Source of the DNA: Alphaproteobacteria bacterium LSUCC0719
GTDB taxonomy: Bacteria > Pseudomonadota > Alphaproteobacteria > Puniceispirillales > Puniceispirillaceae
Reading direction: 5' to 3'
Length of the DNA stretch: 64,000 nucleotides
Assembly (NCBI GenBank): GCA_040839025.1
Contig: JBFPJN010000003.1
Span: forward strand, 124,001 to 188,000
Part shown: positions 8,824-16,671 of the stretch, piece by piece
Numbering within the stretch: the first letter of the stretch is position 1
Layout: every line of letters begins with the position of its first letter
The notes under the pieces: generated by a model
What the model was told of the DNA's origin: nothing
Seen by the model: only the letters and a program-made list of their open reading frames with translations
Databases searched by the model: none
Program-made: the position numbers and the translations under genes

Positions 8824-10080
8824 TCAGACCTCCCTAGATTTCACCAGCGCGCCACCCTTGTCGCGCTTGAAGACTTCAACCCGTGATTTTCGAAATACCG
8901 GGATATCGGGAAGATCCGCGCCCCGGTCGGATGATGGCTGTGGTGTCGTGTCCGGCGATTGCTGATGGCCGTGACCGCGCGGTTGCCGCGCCCGCGCCGC
9001 CGCCGCCTCGAATTCGGCCAGCATGCTGGCAATCCGGTCATCTCCGGCACCGGCTGACGATGCGCCTGTCTGTGGCGGCACTGCCGCCGGAGACGGGTCC
9101 GCTGTTATCTCGATCACCCGCGGCACCGGCGAGGATCCCGCCGGGGCGGTGCCGGTTGCCGGTTTCGGCACGGCCACTTTTGTGTCGGCGCGCTGCTGGG
9201 CGGCCTGTGAAGCCCGGCCAAGAAGCCCGTCAAGATTTTCACCGATGAGCGATGACGTCGTGGCCGATGATGCCGCCAGCCCGGCCGGCTTGACATAGGT
9301 CAGGTCCGATCCTGTGCCGGGCGGCATGGCCGGCGGCGTGGATAGGGCGCGAGGGCGCGGCGCGGCCTTGCCACCGCCACCAAGATAGGCCGCCTGCACA
9401 GCCGGGTCGGCAGACAGGGTGGCGGCGTCACTCGCACCGACAATATGTCCGTTCTCGATCAGATATCCCCGGTCCGCTATGGCAAGCGACAATTTCGCAT
9501 TCTGCTCGACCACAAGCACGCCCGGACCGGTCTCCCGGATCTGGCCGAGAGCCTGGAAAAGCTCCTTGCTCAGCAGCGGCGACAGACCAAGCGAGGGTTC
9601 GTCCAGCATCAGGATCGACGGATCCGACATCAGCGCCCGACCGATGGCCACCATCTGCTGCTCGCCGCCCGACATGGTGCGGGTGATCTGCTTGCGCCGC
9701 TCGCGCAGCTTGGGAAACAGCGTCAGCACGCGATCCAGATTGGCGGCCTCGTTCGCGCGCGCGCGGTCGTTATAGGCACCAAGCCGCAGGTTTTCCTCGA
9801 CATTCAGATCGCCGAAAATGGCACGGCCTTCGGGTACCAGCGCAATGCCGCCGGCAACGATATCATCCGGCGTGGCACCAAGCAGCGGTGCCCCGTCGAA
9901 ATTTATGTCACCTTCGCAATGCCCTTCGGACAGCCCGGAAATGGCCCGCAGCAAGGATGATTTGCCGGCACCATTCGCGCCAAGGATGACAACCACCTCG
10001 CCCTTGGCGATCTGGACCGAAACATCTTCAAGCGCGCGGTGCTGGCCATAGGCGACTGATAGATTCCTGACCTCCAGCAT
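8824..10080 (-). CDS. livF: Branched-chain amino-acid-type ABC ATPase (LivF) with long C-terminal extension
   Basis: The first about 235 residues are a complete LivF ATPase: Walker A GANGAGKSS, ABC signature TMSGGEQQMVAIGRAL, Walker B ILMLDEPSLGL and switch histidine region VVEQNAKLSL. The family normally stops near here. This protein continues for about 180 residues of low-complexity sequence rich in Pro, Ala, Ser and Thr. It ends in a more charged stretch, PDIPVFRKSRVEVFKRDKGG. Base use is like the neighbours and no frameshift is apparent, so the tail looks genuine. The start at 10080 overlaps the livG stop (TGATG), implying translational coupling. It energises the inner-membrane importer with LivG/H/M and LivK. 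Confidence 0.9.
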   Translation of the reverse strand: MLEVRNLSVAYGQHRALEDVSVQIAKGEVVVILGANGAGKSSLLRAISGLSEGHCEGDINFDGAPLLGATPDDIVAGGIALVPEGRAIFGDLNVEENLRLGAYNDRARANEAANLDRVLTLFPKLRERRKQITRTMSGGEQQMVAIGRALMSDPSILMLDEPSLGLSPLLSKELFQALGQIRETGPGVLVVEQNAKLSLAIADRGYLIENGHIVGASDAATLSADPAVQAAYLGGGGKAAPRPRALSTPPAMPPGTGSDLTYVKPAGLAASSATTSSLIGENLDGLLGRASQAAQQRADTKVAVPKPATGTAPAGSSPVPRVIEITADPSPAAVPPQTGASSAGAGDDRIASMLAEFEAAAARARQPRGHGHQQSPDTTPQPSSDRGADLPDIPVFRKSRVEVFKRDKGGALVKSREV

Positions 10081-10808
10081 CACACATCCTCTCCAATATA
10101 GACCTTAATAACCTCGGGATCGGCCAGCACGTCATCCGGCGACCCTTCGGCAATCTTGCTTCCCGCCGCCATCACGATACACCGGTCACAGAGCGATCGA
10201 ATGGCATCCATCACATGTTCGACAAGAATGATCGTGATGCCTTCCTCGCGCAGCGAGCGGATCAGTTCGATCCCCTGTTGCAGTTCGGTCGGGTTCAAGC
10301 CGGCAAGCCATTCATCAAGCAGCAGAAGCTTTGGATTCGAGGCCAGTGCCCGCGCCAGTTCAAGACGCTTCTGGTCGATATAGGTCAGCGATCCGACGGG
10401 CTGGGATTCCTGGCCGGACAGCCCGACACGATCCAGCAGCTTGCCGGCTTCATAGCGCGCCTGATCGCCCCACAGGCGTCGATGGCCAAACACCATTCCC
10501 GCCATGCAGTTTTCCGCAACGCTCAGCCCCGGCAGCACCCTGACCAGCTGAAAGGTCCGTGAAATGCCGCGCTGGTTGATCTGATCGGCCTTCAATGTGC
10601 TGATGAACCGGCCGTCAAGGCTGATCGTCCCCTCACTCAACCGCAGCGCGCCGGAAATGAGGTTCATCATCGTGGTCTTGCCGGACCCGTTCGGACCGAT
10701 AATCCCCATCACCTCGTCACGATTGACGTCGAATGACAGATTGTTGACAGCAACAAGCCCGCCAAAGCGTTTCGTGGCATTCGCCACGCTGAGAACCGTC
10801 GCTACCAT
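10080..10808 (-). CDS. livG: Branched-chain amino-acid-type ABC ATPase (LivG)
   Basis: A 242-residue ATP-binding subunit with Walker A GPNGSGKTT, the signature region LTYIDQKRLELARALA, Walker B LLLLDEWLAGLN and the switch IILVEHVMDAI. The IDQKR form replaces the classical LSGGQ, as is common in this subfamily. The gene overlaps the end of livM by seven bases and its own stop overlaps the livF start, typical of a tightly coupled transporter operon. Length is normal for the family. The substrate class (branched-chain amino acids, amides, aromatic acids) is set by LivK. Confidence 0.92.
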   Translation of the reverse strand: MVATVLSVANATKRFGGLVAVNNLSFDVNRDEVMGIIGPNGSGKTTMMNLISGALRLSEGTISLDGRFISTLKADQINQRGISRTFQLVRVLPGLSVAENCMAGMVFGHRRLWGDQARYEAGKLLDRVGLSGQESQPVGSLTYIDQKRLELARALASNPKLLLLDEWLAGLNPTELQQGIELIRSLREEGITIILVEHVMDAIRSLCDRCIVMAAGSKIAEGSPDDVLADPEVIKVYIGEDV

Positions 10809-11740
10809 GTGGACCGCCCTTTCCTGGCAAGGGCCTGTTCAATCCGCCCGACGACACCGCTTGGCAGGAAATAGACAATCACCAGAAAGGCGATGCCCAG
10901 AACCAGCGTCGAATAGTTCGAATAGTTGGCGTTGATATATTCCTGAAGCAGCGCAAACGGGATCACCCCGACGATCGGTCCCCACAACCGCCCGGTTCCC
11001 CCAAGAAGCGCCATGATCACGACGATGAAAGACAGTTCCGGCGAAAAGACGCCATTCGGCTCGATATAGGTGTAGCGCGGCGCGATCAGCGCCCCGACAA
11101 GAGCCGCGACAAAGCCGGAAAAGGTAAACAGAATGACCTTGGACATCGCCGTGTTGATGCCGACATGGCGCGCCACTGTTTCATCATTGCCGATGATCCG
11201 CAGCGCAAAGCCGAGCCGCGAGCGGTTGACCCACCAGCCGACGAAATAGACCGCCGCGGCCAGAATGACCAGATAGATGTAGATATCGGCCTCGGACAGA
11301 TCGGTCAGCACATACAGGCCACGCGAGCCGGTGAAATTGTTCTGGATCCAGGACACGAGGGTGCGGATCATCTCGGCAAGGCCAAGCGTGAAGATCACAA
11401 AATACACGCCCGACAGGCGCAGTGTCGCGATACCGATGAGAAAGGCCAGCACCGCGCCGACAAGCGGGGCGATGGCCACCATCGGCCAGAACCCCATGCC
11501 GAAATCCGACATGCCGGTCCCGACCAGATAGCCGCCCACCCCGAAAAAGGCCGCCGTCGCCAGCGAAATATAGTGGGTTGGCCCCGAAAACAGTGCCCAG
11601 CTTGTGGTCAGCACCGTGAACATCGCGATGGTCAGCGCGATCGACATCCAGTAGCCGTTCGCCACCAGCGGCACACAGGCCGCCAGCAGCAGCAGCACAC
11701 CGGCCCAGACAAGCGACGAGATGCTGGAATCGCGGCTCAT
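10802..11740 (-). CDS. livM: Branched-chain amino-acid-type ABC permease (LivM)
   Basis: A 312-residue inner-membrane permease with about ten hydrophobic segments. It carries the LivM-like GLYVLTDLSEADIY region, LRIIGNDETVARHVGIN and FVVIMALLGGTGRLWGPIVGV, the last being part of the conserved coupling loop contacting the ATPases. It overlaps livH by four bases (ATGA) and livG by seven. It pairs with LivH to form the translocation path of the importer. Confidence 0.92.
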   Translation of the reverse strand: MSRDSSISSLVWAGVLLLLAACVPLVANGYWMSIALTIAMFTVLTTSWALFSGPTHYISLATAAFFGVGGYLVGTGMSDFGMGFWPMVAIAPLVGAVLAFLIGIATLRLSGVYFVIFTLGLAEMIRTLVSWIQNNFTGSRGLYVLTDLSEADIYIYLVILAAAVYFVGWWVNRSRLGFALRIIGNDETVARHVGINTAMSKVILFTFSGFVAALVGALIAPRYTYIEPNGVFSPELSFIVVIMALLGGTGRLWGPIVGVIPFALLQEYINANYSNYSTLVLGIAFLVIVYFLPSGVVGRIEQALARKGRSTW

Positions 11741-12600
11741 GACGGCCTCCTTCCGAACAATCCCTGGGGCCTGAACAGCAGGATCAGAACGAAAATGGCG
11801 TAGGCCGCGGCCAGCGTCAGCCCCGGATCGATGAGGCGTGCCACCATCGTTTCAACCAGCCCGAGGATCAACGCCGCGACGATAGCCCCCCGGATGTCGC
11901 CGACACCGCCCATGATGATGATGATCAGCGCCTTCATCGTGAAGATCACCCCGACCGAGGCGTCAAGCGTGATGAAGGTTGAAATCAATGTGCCGCCCAT
12001 TGTTGTCACCGCACCGCCAAGCGCAAAGGCAAGCGCCGACATTTTCGGAACATTGATCCCGACAAGCCCGCTGGCCTCGGTGCTGACTGACACCGCGCGC
12101 ATCGCCATGCCGGGGCGTGTGAAATACAGCCAGAGCCAGAGAAGACCGCCGATCAGCAGGGCGAAACAGAAAGCTATGATCCGGTTCAGGGCAAATGTCT
12201 CGCCCATGATTTCGAATGGCTCGGCAAGATAGGAATAGGTGAAATACTCGCCATGGATCGACACCATGATACCAACCAGCGCAAAGCTCATGCCGAATGT
12301 GGCGAGGATCGAATCAACCTCGAGATGACCTTGCGTCTTGGCGCGCCTGACCAGCGGGCGCAGCAGAACCGTGTAGATCACCCAGTTGCCGAAGAAGGCC
12401 AGCGGGGCCACGACAAGCATGGTCAGGATCGGGCTGATGGCGTCGGCAACGAAAATCCAGAAAGCCGCCAGCGCGCCAAGCACCAGAAACTCGCCATTTG
12501 CAAGGTTCATGATCCTGGCAACACCATATTGCAGGTTCAGCCCGAACGCGATCAGCGCATAGGTGCCGCCAAGCAACAAACCTGTGATGATGATATCCAT
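11737..12600 (-). CDS. livH: Branched-chain amino-acid-type ABC permease (LivH)
   Basis: A 287-residue inner-membrane permease, first of the membrane subunits in the operon. Family landmarks are LLLGGTYALIAFGLNLQYGV, IMNLANGEFLVLGA, GLVGINVPKMSALAFALGGA and the coupling-loop region IIIMGGVGDIRGAIVAALI. The ATG at 12600 is preferred over an upstream TTG because it starts exactly at the family's usual MDIII-type N-terminus. It is separated from livK by a 141-base gap holding a strong hairpin, so LivK can be made in excess over the membrane subunits. Confidence 0.9.
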   Translation of the reverse strand: MDIIITGLLLGGTYALIAFGLNLQYGVARIMNLANGEFLVLGALAAFWIFVADAISPILTMLVVAPLAFFGNWVIYTVLLRPLVRRAKTQGHLEVDSILATFGMSFALVGIMVSIHGEYFTYSYLAEPFEIMGETFALNRIIAFCFALLIGGLLWLWLYFTRPGMAMRAVSVSTEASGLVGINVPKMSALAFALGGAVTTMGGTLISTFITLDASVGVIFTMKALIIIIMGGVGDIRGAIVAALILGLVETMVARLIDPGLTLAAAYAIFVLILLFRPQGLFGRRPS

Positions 12601-12693
12601 CCAGCCCACCCCAGGGTGCAAACTCCGCTCAGCGCCGCCAGTTACCGGGACGTGGCGACACCAGATTCACGGGACAACAGATCAAACGAGAGG

Positions 12694-12727
12694 GAAGCCG
12701 GCCACAGCAGCAGCGGTGGCCGGCTTC
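12694..12727 (-). terminator. Perfect 12-bp hairpin between livK and livH
   Basis: GAAGCCGGCCAC at 12694-12705 pairs perfectly with GTGGCCGGCTTC at 12716-12727 around a ten-base AGC-rich loop. On the minus strand it lies 14 bases after the livK stop. No clear uridine run follows, so it is more likely a partial terminator or a 3' end-stabilising structure than a full stop. That would allow high livK expression with limited read-through into livHMGF. Confidence 0.6.
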
Positions 12728-12741
12728 AAGACTTGTTGTGA

Positions 12742-13938
12742 CTAGTTCCAGCCATCCTTGGCAATGATTGGCGCAGCGCCGTCCATCTGCGACGACTTCA
12801 CACCGCGGAACTTGCCACCCTGCCACTGACCGACAGTCCAGAACTTGTTCGAAATCTGGTTTTCGAAGCTGATTGGACCCATGATCGTGTCAAAGCTGTT
12901 GTTCTTGATGTATTCGGTCACCGTCTTGCGGTCGAGCGTGCCGGCACCCTCGATCGCCTGGCCAAGAATTTCCAGCGACACATAGGTGTTGGCGGATGCC
13001 CACCCATCGGCGACCTTGCCGGTGATTTCCTGATGCGCCTTGAAATATTCCTGGATCTTCGGCGAATCCTGGTTCACGCCACCGGCCCCGAACACACCCT
13101 CGATCTTGGACCCGAACTTGCCCCCGAAGGCGGGGAAACAGGTCGCCACGGCGGTGTAGTACATTTTCACGTCCAGATCCTGAATGATCGCCTGTTCGGT
13201 CAGACCAAAGGTGTCCGGCGGATAGGACCAGGCAATGAAGGCATCGGGGTTGCTGTCCTTGGCACCCTTGATGATCGGCGACAGATCGGGTGTGCCAAGC
13301 GGATAGGACTTGTCATAGACGATGTCGTACCCGGCTTCCTTCAGACGGGGACGCGCGGCCTCGGCAAGCTCGATACCGAAGGCGTCGGCAACATTCACCA
13401 TCGCGACCTTGTTGCCGATCGTGCCGGCGGCGCGCATGTCATCCAGAATGTCGATCACCGATTCGGTAAAGGATGTCGTATTGCCAAGCGTGAAAAACAT
13501 ATTGTCATAGCGGTCTGTCAGTTCGGGCATCTTGTCCGAGATCGCCGACACCGCAATGTGCGGGTAGTCATATTTTGCATAGATCGGTGCCGCGGCAAGG
13601 TTGAAACCTGTGCCATAGGGCGCGACGATGAAATCGACCTTGTCAACTTCGGCAAGACGCTGGGCGGCCTTGATATGTTCGCCGGGGTTGGTCTTGTCGT
13701 CATATTCGATGACTTCGATCATCATCTTCTTGCCGCCGACATCAAGGCCACCACGGGCATTGACCTGCTTTGACCACAGCTCGACATTCGGCCATTGGGT
13801 TACAGTCGCACCACCGGCAAGTGGTCCGGATTTCGGTGCCACGGCACCGAGCTTGATCACATCCGCCGCCTGTGCGGAAAAGGCCAGAAGCGAAGCCGAA
13901 ATGGCAAGCGCCGCGCCCTTCAAGACAATCTTCAACAT
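12742..13938 (-). CDS. livK: Periplasmic substrate-binding protein of the Liv-type transporter
   Basis: A 398-residue type I periplasmic binding protein with a clear signal peptide (LKIVLKGAALAISASLLAFSAQA, cleavage after AQA). It continues DVIKLGAVAPKSGPLAGG, a typical Leu/Ile/Val-binding-family start, and has KAAQRLAEVDKVDFIVAPYG in the N-lobe. The start at 13938 has GGAGG upstream. It is the first gene of the transporter operon and is divergent from a GntR regulator. The family also includes receptors for amides, urea and aromatic acids. The surrounding oxidoreductases make a non-amino-acid ligand plausible, but the sequence alone does not settle this. Confidence 0.9.
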   Translation of the reverse strand: MLKIVLKGAALAISASLLAFSAQAADVIKLGAVAPKSGPLAGGATVTQWPNVELWSKQVNARGGLDVGGKKMMIEVIEYDDKTNPGEHIKAAQRLAEVDKVDFIVAPYGTGFNLAAAPIYAKYDYPHIAVSAISDKMPELTDRYDNMFFTLGNTTSFTESVIDILDDMRAAGTIGNKVAMVNVADAFGIELAEAARPRLKEAGYDIVYDKSYPLGTPDLSPIIKGAKDSNPDAFIAWSYPPDTFGLTEQAIIQDLDVKMYYTAVATCFPAFGGKFGSKIEGVFGAGGVNQDSPKIQEYFKAHQEITGKVADGWASANTYVSLEILGQAIEGAGTLDRKTVTEYIKNNSFDTIMGPISFENQISNKFWTVGQWQGGKFRGVKSSQMDGAAPIIAKDGWN

Positions 13939-14055
13939 GGGTTTCCTCCAAAAACTGAATCGGCAACCGCCAGGCCAGGCCATAGCGGATATTTTTGTGG
14001 CAGAAACCTTAGGAAACTATTGCAGGTCAGCAAAGCAAATTGCTCAGAACCCAGT

Positions 14056-14138
14056 TAATGAATTCATTATATCAAAATTTGAATTCATTTATTTGATTAA
14101 ATGACATATTGAACTTGATTATCTATTTTTTGAATTCA
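14056..14138. promoter_or_regulatory. Three TGAATTCA palindromes, candidate operators for the divergent GntR/liv promoters
   Basis: The AT-rich gap between livK and the GntR gene holds TGAATTCA at 14059-14066, 14080-14087 and 14131-14138. The first is the centre of a 14-bp perfect palindrome (TAATGAATTCATTA). Starts are 21 and 51 bases apart, close to two and five helical turns, so all three lie on one face of the DNA. This fits cooperative binding by the adjacent dimeric GntR-type regulator. Partial matches (TTGAACTTGA, AGAATTTGA) lie between and beyond. The factor is inferred from position. Confidence 0.6.
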
Positions 14139-14204
14139 TAATATTCCTTATAGAATTTGAAACTGTGCGTCCGACGCCGAATCGCAGCACACAGGAGGTG
14201 GCTT

Positions 14205-14939
14205 ATGGAACCCGGCATGCCCACCCATCAGACCACACGGCAGACCACACGGCAGACCATCCGCCACACCACCCGTCAGGATCATAGTGACGAAGCTGTC
14301 GCCAACACCATCCGCGACATGATTGCCGGACAGCGATTTGATGAAGAGACGCGGATTACCGAGAGTGATCTGAGCCGCCAGCTCGGCGTGTCACGCACCC
14401 CTGTTCGCATGGCGCTGAAGCTTCTTCATGCCGAGGGGCTGTTGATCAAGCTGGATGGTCGCGGGTATCGCGCCAGGCAATTCAGCACAGATGCCCTGCA
14501 TCAGGCCACCGAGGCGCGCGGCGTGCTTGAGGGGCTTGCCGCCCAGCGTCTGGCCCAGGCCGGCCTGTCCAGACTGAACCGCGAGCGTCTGGACAAATCA
14601 ATCGAGGCGACGGCCTCGATCATCAATAGGGGCATTGTCGACAATGAAGCGATTGAGGCCTTTTCGGTCGCCAACCTGATCTTTCACCGGACCATCATGC
14701 GGGGCAGTGACAACCCCTTCATTGAAGATTGTCTTCGTCGCCTGAAAATCATTCCCGAGGGCGGCATCGGCGAGGTGCTGGGCGCGGACCGTGTAACCTG
14801 GTCGCTGAACCAGATCATCGTCAGCCACAGCCAGCATCTGATCATCAAGACAGCCATCGAGACAGGCGACGGCGCGCGCGCCTTCAACATGATGCGCGAA
14901 CATTCCAGTACGCCGGCCGAATATCATGAATTGTTCTGA
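14205..14939 (+). CDS. GntR-family transcriptional regulator, FCD type
   Basis: A 244-residue regulator. After a Thr/Arg/Gln-rich N-terminal tail there is a winged helix-turn-helix (about residues 30-95, ESDLSRQLGVSRTPVRMALKLLHAEGLL). An all-helical FCD ligand-binding domain follows, with the metal/ligand histidines likely in IFHRTIM and the late MREHSS segment. The ATG at 14205 has AGGAGGTG just upstream. The N-terminal tail comes from a short tandem DNA repeat (about 14226-14280) giving TRQTTRQT-like residues. Its position between livK and a monooxygenase/dehydrogenase operon suggests it controls both in response to the imported compound or an intermediate. Confidence 0.9.
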   Translation: MEPGMPTHQTTRQTTRQTIRHTTRQDHSDEAVANTIRDMIAGQRFDEETRITESDLSRQLGVSRTPVRMALKLLHAEGLLIKLDGRGYRARQFSTDALHQATEARGVLEGLAAQRLAQAGLSRLNRERLDKSIEATASIINRGIVDNEAIEAFSVANLIFHRTIMRGSDNPFIEDCLRRLKIIPEGGIGEVLGADRVTWSLNQIIVSHSQHLIIKTAIETGDGARAFNMMREHSSTPAEYHELF

Positions 14940-14996
14940 GGCACCGCCGGTACAGCCGCGCCGTTCATGGTGTTTGACAAACAGCGGAAATACTGT

Positions 14997-15022
14997 CGGT
15001 TTTACTGGTCGGTTTTACTGGC
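14997..15022. repeat. 13-bp tandem repeat upstream of the monooxygenase gene
   Basis: CGGTTTTACTGGT at 14997-15009 is followed directly by CGGTTTTACTGGC at 15010-15022. It lies in the 139-base gap between the GntR gene and the FAD monooxygenase, just downstream of a TTGACA-like hexamer at 14974-14979. It could be a regulator site or a slippage product. No convincing matching -10 box is visible. Confidence 0.4.
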
Positions 15023-15078
15023 TGGCGACTGACCTGAGGGGCTAGGCTGACGAAGCGGTTTTTTACGCGGGACGACAG

Positions 15079-16671
15079 ATGACGTATGACGTGATTATTA
15101 TTGGCGGCGGGCCTGTTGGTGTCGGGCTTGCCATCGATCTGGCCCTGCAGGGGCTTCGGTCGATTGTTGTCGAAAGACATCACCGCATCCAGCCGGTTCC
15201 AAAGGGCCAGAATCTGACCCCCCGCACGGGCGAGCATTTTCGCCGCTGGGGTGTCACCGACGCCATCCGGGCCGCATCGCCAATCCCCCCCGGCAAGGGC
15301 GGCGGCGGCATGGCCTGTTTCGGCAGCTATCTGTCGGACTATCATTATGAATGGTTCAACCGCGCCCGGATTGTCGATTACTACGCGGCCACCAACGAAC
15401 GGCTGCCACAATATGAAACCGAGGCCGTGCTTCGCGGCCGGGCCGCCGAATTCGACAGCATCACCATGCTGACGGGATGGAGCTTCACCTCACTCACCCA
15501 GGATCAATCCGGCGTGACGGTAACCATTGCCGAAACGGACGGCACGCAAACCAGAACAGTGACCGCGCCCTTCCTTGTCGGATGTGACGGGGCGCGTTCA
15601 CCGGTGCGCGAAGCGGCAGCCATAACCCAGACAACAGATCCGCATGACCGGTTGATGGCGTTGCTTGTCTTTCAGTCCCGCGAGCTGGATGAAAGACTTT
15701 CCATCTATGGCGACAAGACCATCTACAATGCCATCAGCCCCGAGATGGACGGCTACTGGCAATTCCTGGGGCGGGTCGATCTGCAGGGCAACTGGTTTTT
15801 CCATGCCCCTGTCCCGGCGGGAACAACACGGGAAAATCTCGACTTCCAGACCCTTCTGGCCACCGCCATCGGCACCAGGGTCGATGTCGATGTCTCCTAT
15901 ATCGGCTTTTGGGACCTGCGGCTCAGCCTTGCCGACAGCTATCAGCAGGGCCGGGTGTTCATTGCCGGCGATGCGGCCCATTCGCACCCGCCCTATGGCG
16001 GATATGGAATCAATACCGGCTTTGAGGATGCCCGCAATCTGTCATGGAAACTGGCCGCCCGCCTTGCCGGTTGGGGTGGCGACCGGCTGCTTGACAGCTA
16101 CACCGCGGAACGGCATCCGGTATTCGCCTCGACCCGCGATGATTTTATCGTCAAATCCATCCTCGAGGATCGTGCCTTCGTCAACCGCTATCACCCCGAC
16201 CGGGACCGCGAGGCGTTCGAGGACGCCTGGGCCCGGCGCGCCTCCGGTGACGACAGCCTGGTTACGCAATATCTGCCGCATTATGTCGGCTCGCCGATTG
16301 TCTGCGGTGCGCCGGGGGCCACTTCCGGTGCGAAGGGGCAGCACGGTTTCACGGCACGGGCCGGGCATCATCTGGCACCGCGGCCCCTTGCCGATGGGCA
16401 GGATATGTGGGATCTGCTTGGCACCGGCTTTACGCTGATAGATCTCGAAGGCGCGGCCGGCATGTGTCGCGGTTTTGCGGATGCCGCAACATCACGCGGC
16501 ATTCCGCTGACCATTCTGACCCATCCCGATGCCGCGCTTGCCAAGACCTATGGGGCGCAGGCCATTCTTGTCCGCCCGGACAATTTCATTGCCTGGGCCG
16601 GTCATGATGACGGGCACGGGGCACAGGCCATTCTCGACCGGGCCACAGGACATTCAGGAGACAGTCAATGA
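15079..16671 (+). CDS. FAD-dependent aromatic hydroxylase (PheA/TfdB-type monooxygenase)
   Basis: A 530-residue group A flavoprotein monooxygenase. It has the N-terminal FAD motif GGGPVGVGLA, the FLVGCDGARSPVRE motif (DG motif) and VFIAGDAAHSHPPYGGYG. That GD motif is followed by NTGFEDARNLSWKL, typical of phenol/resorcinol/3-hydroxyphenylpropionate hydroxylases. The C-terminal thioredoxin-like domain is present, as expected at this length. Such enzymes hydroxylate aromatic rings with NAD(P)H and oxygen. It starts an operon with an ALDH (four-base ATGA overlap) and an iron-type alcohol dehydrogenase, downstream of the GntR regulator. The actual ring substrate is unknown. Confidence 0.9.
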   Translation: MTYDVIIIGGGPVGVGLAIDLALQGLRSIVVERHHRIQPVPKGQNLTPRTGEHFRRWGVTDAIRAASPIPPGKGGGGMACFGSYLSDYHYEWFNRARIVDYYAATNERLPQYETEAVLRGRAAEFDSITMLTGWSFTSLTQDQSGVTVTIAETDGTQTRTVTAPFLVGCDGARSPVREAAAITQTTDPHDRLMALLVFQSRELDERLSIYGDKTIYNAISPEMDGYWQFLGRVDLQGNWFFHAPVPAGTTRENLDFQTLLATAIGTRVDVDVSYIGFWDLRLSLADSYQQGRVFIAGDAAHSHPPYGGYGINTGFEDARNLSWKLAARLAGWGGDRLLDSYTAERHPVFASTRDDFIVKSILEDRAFVNRYHPDRDREAFEDAWARRASGDDSLVTQYLPHYVGSPIVCGAPGATSGAKGQHGFTARAGHHLAPRPLADGQDMWDLLGTGFTLIDLEGAAGMCRGFADAATSRGIPLTILTHPDAALAKTYGAQAILVRPDNFIAWAGHDDGHGAQAILDRATGHSGDSQ

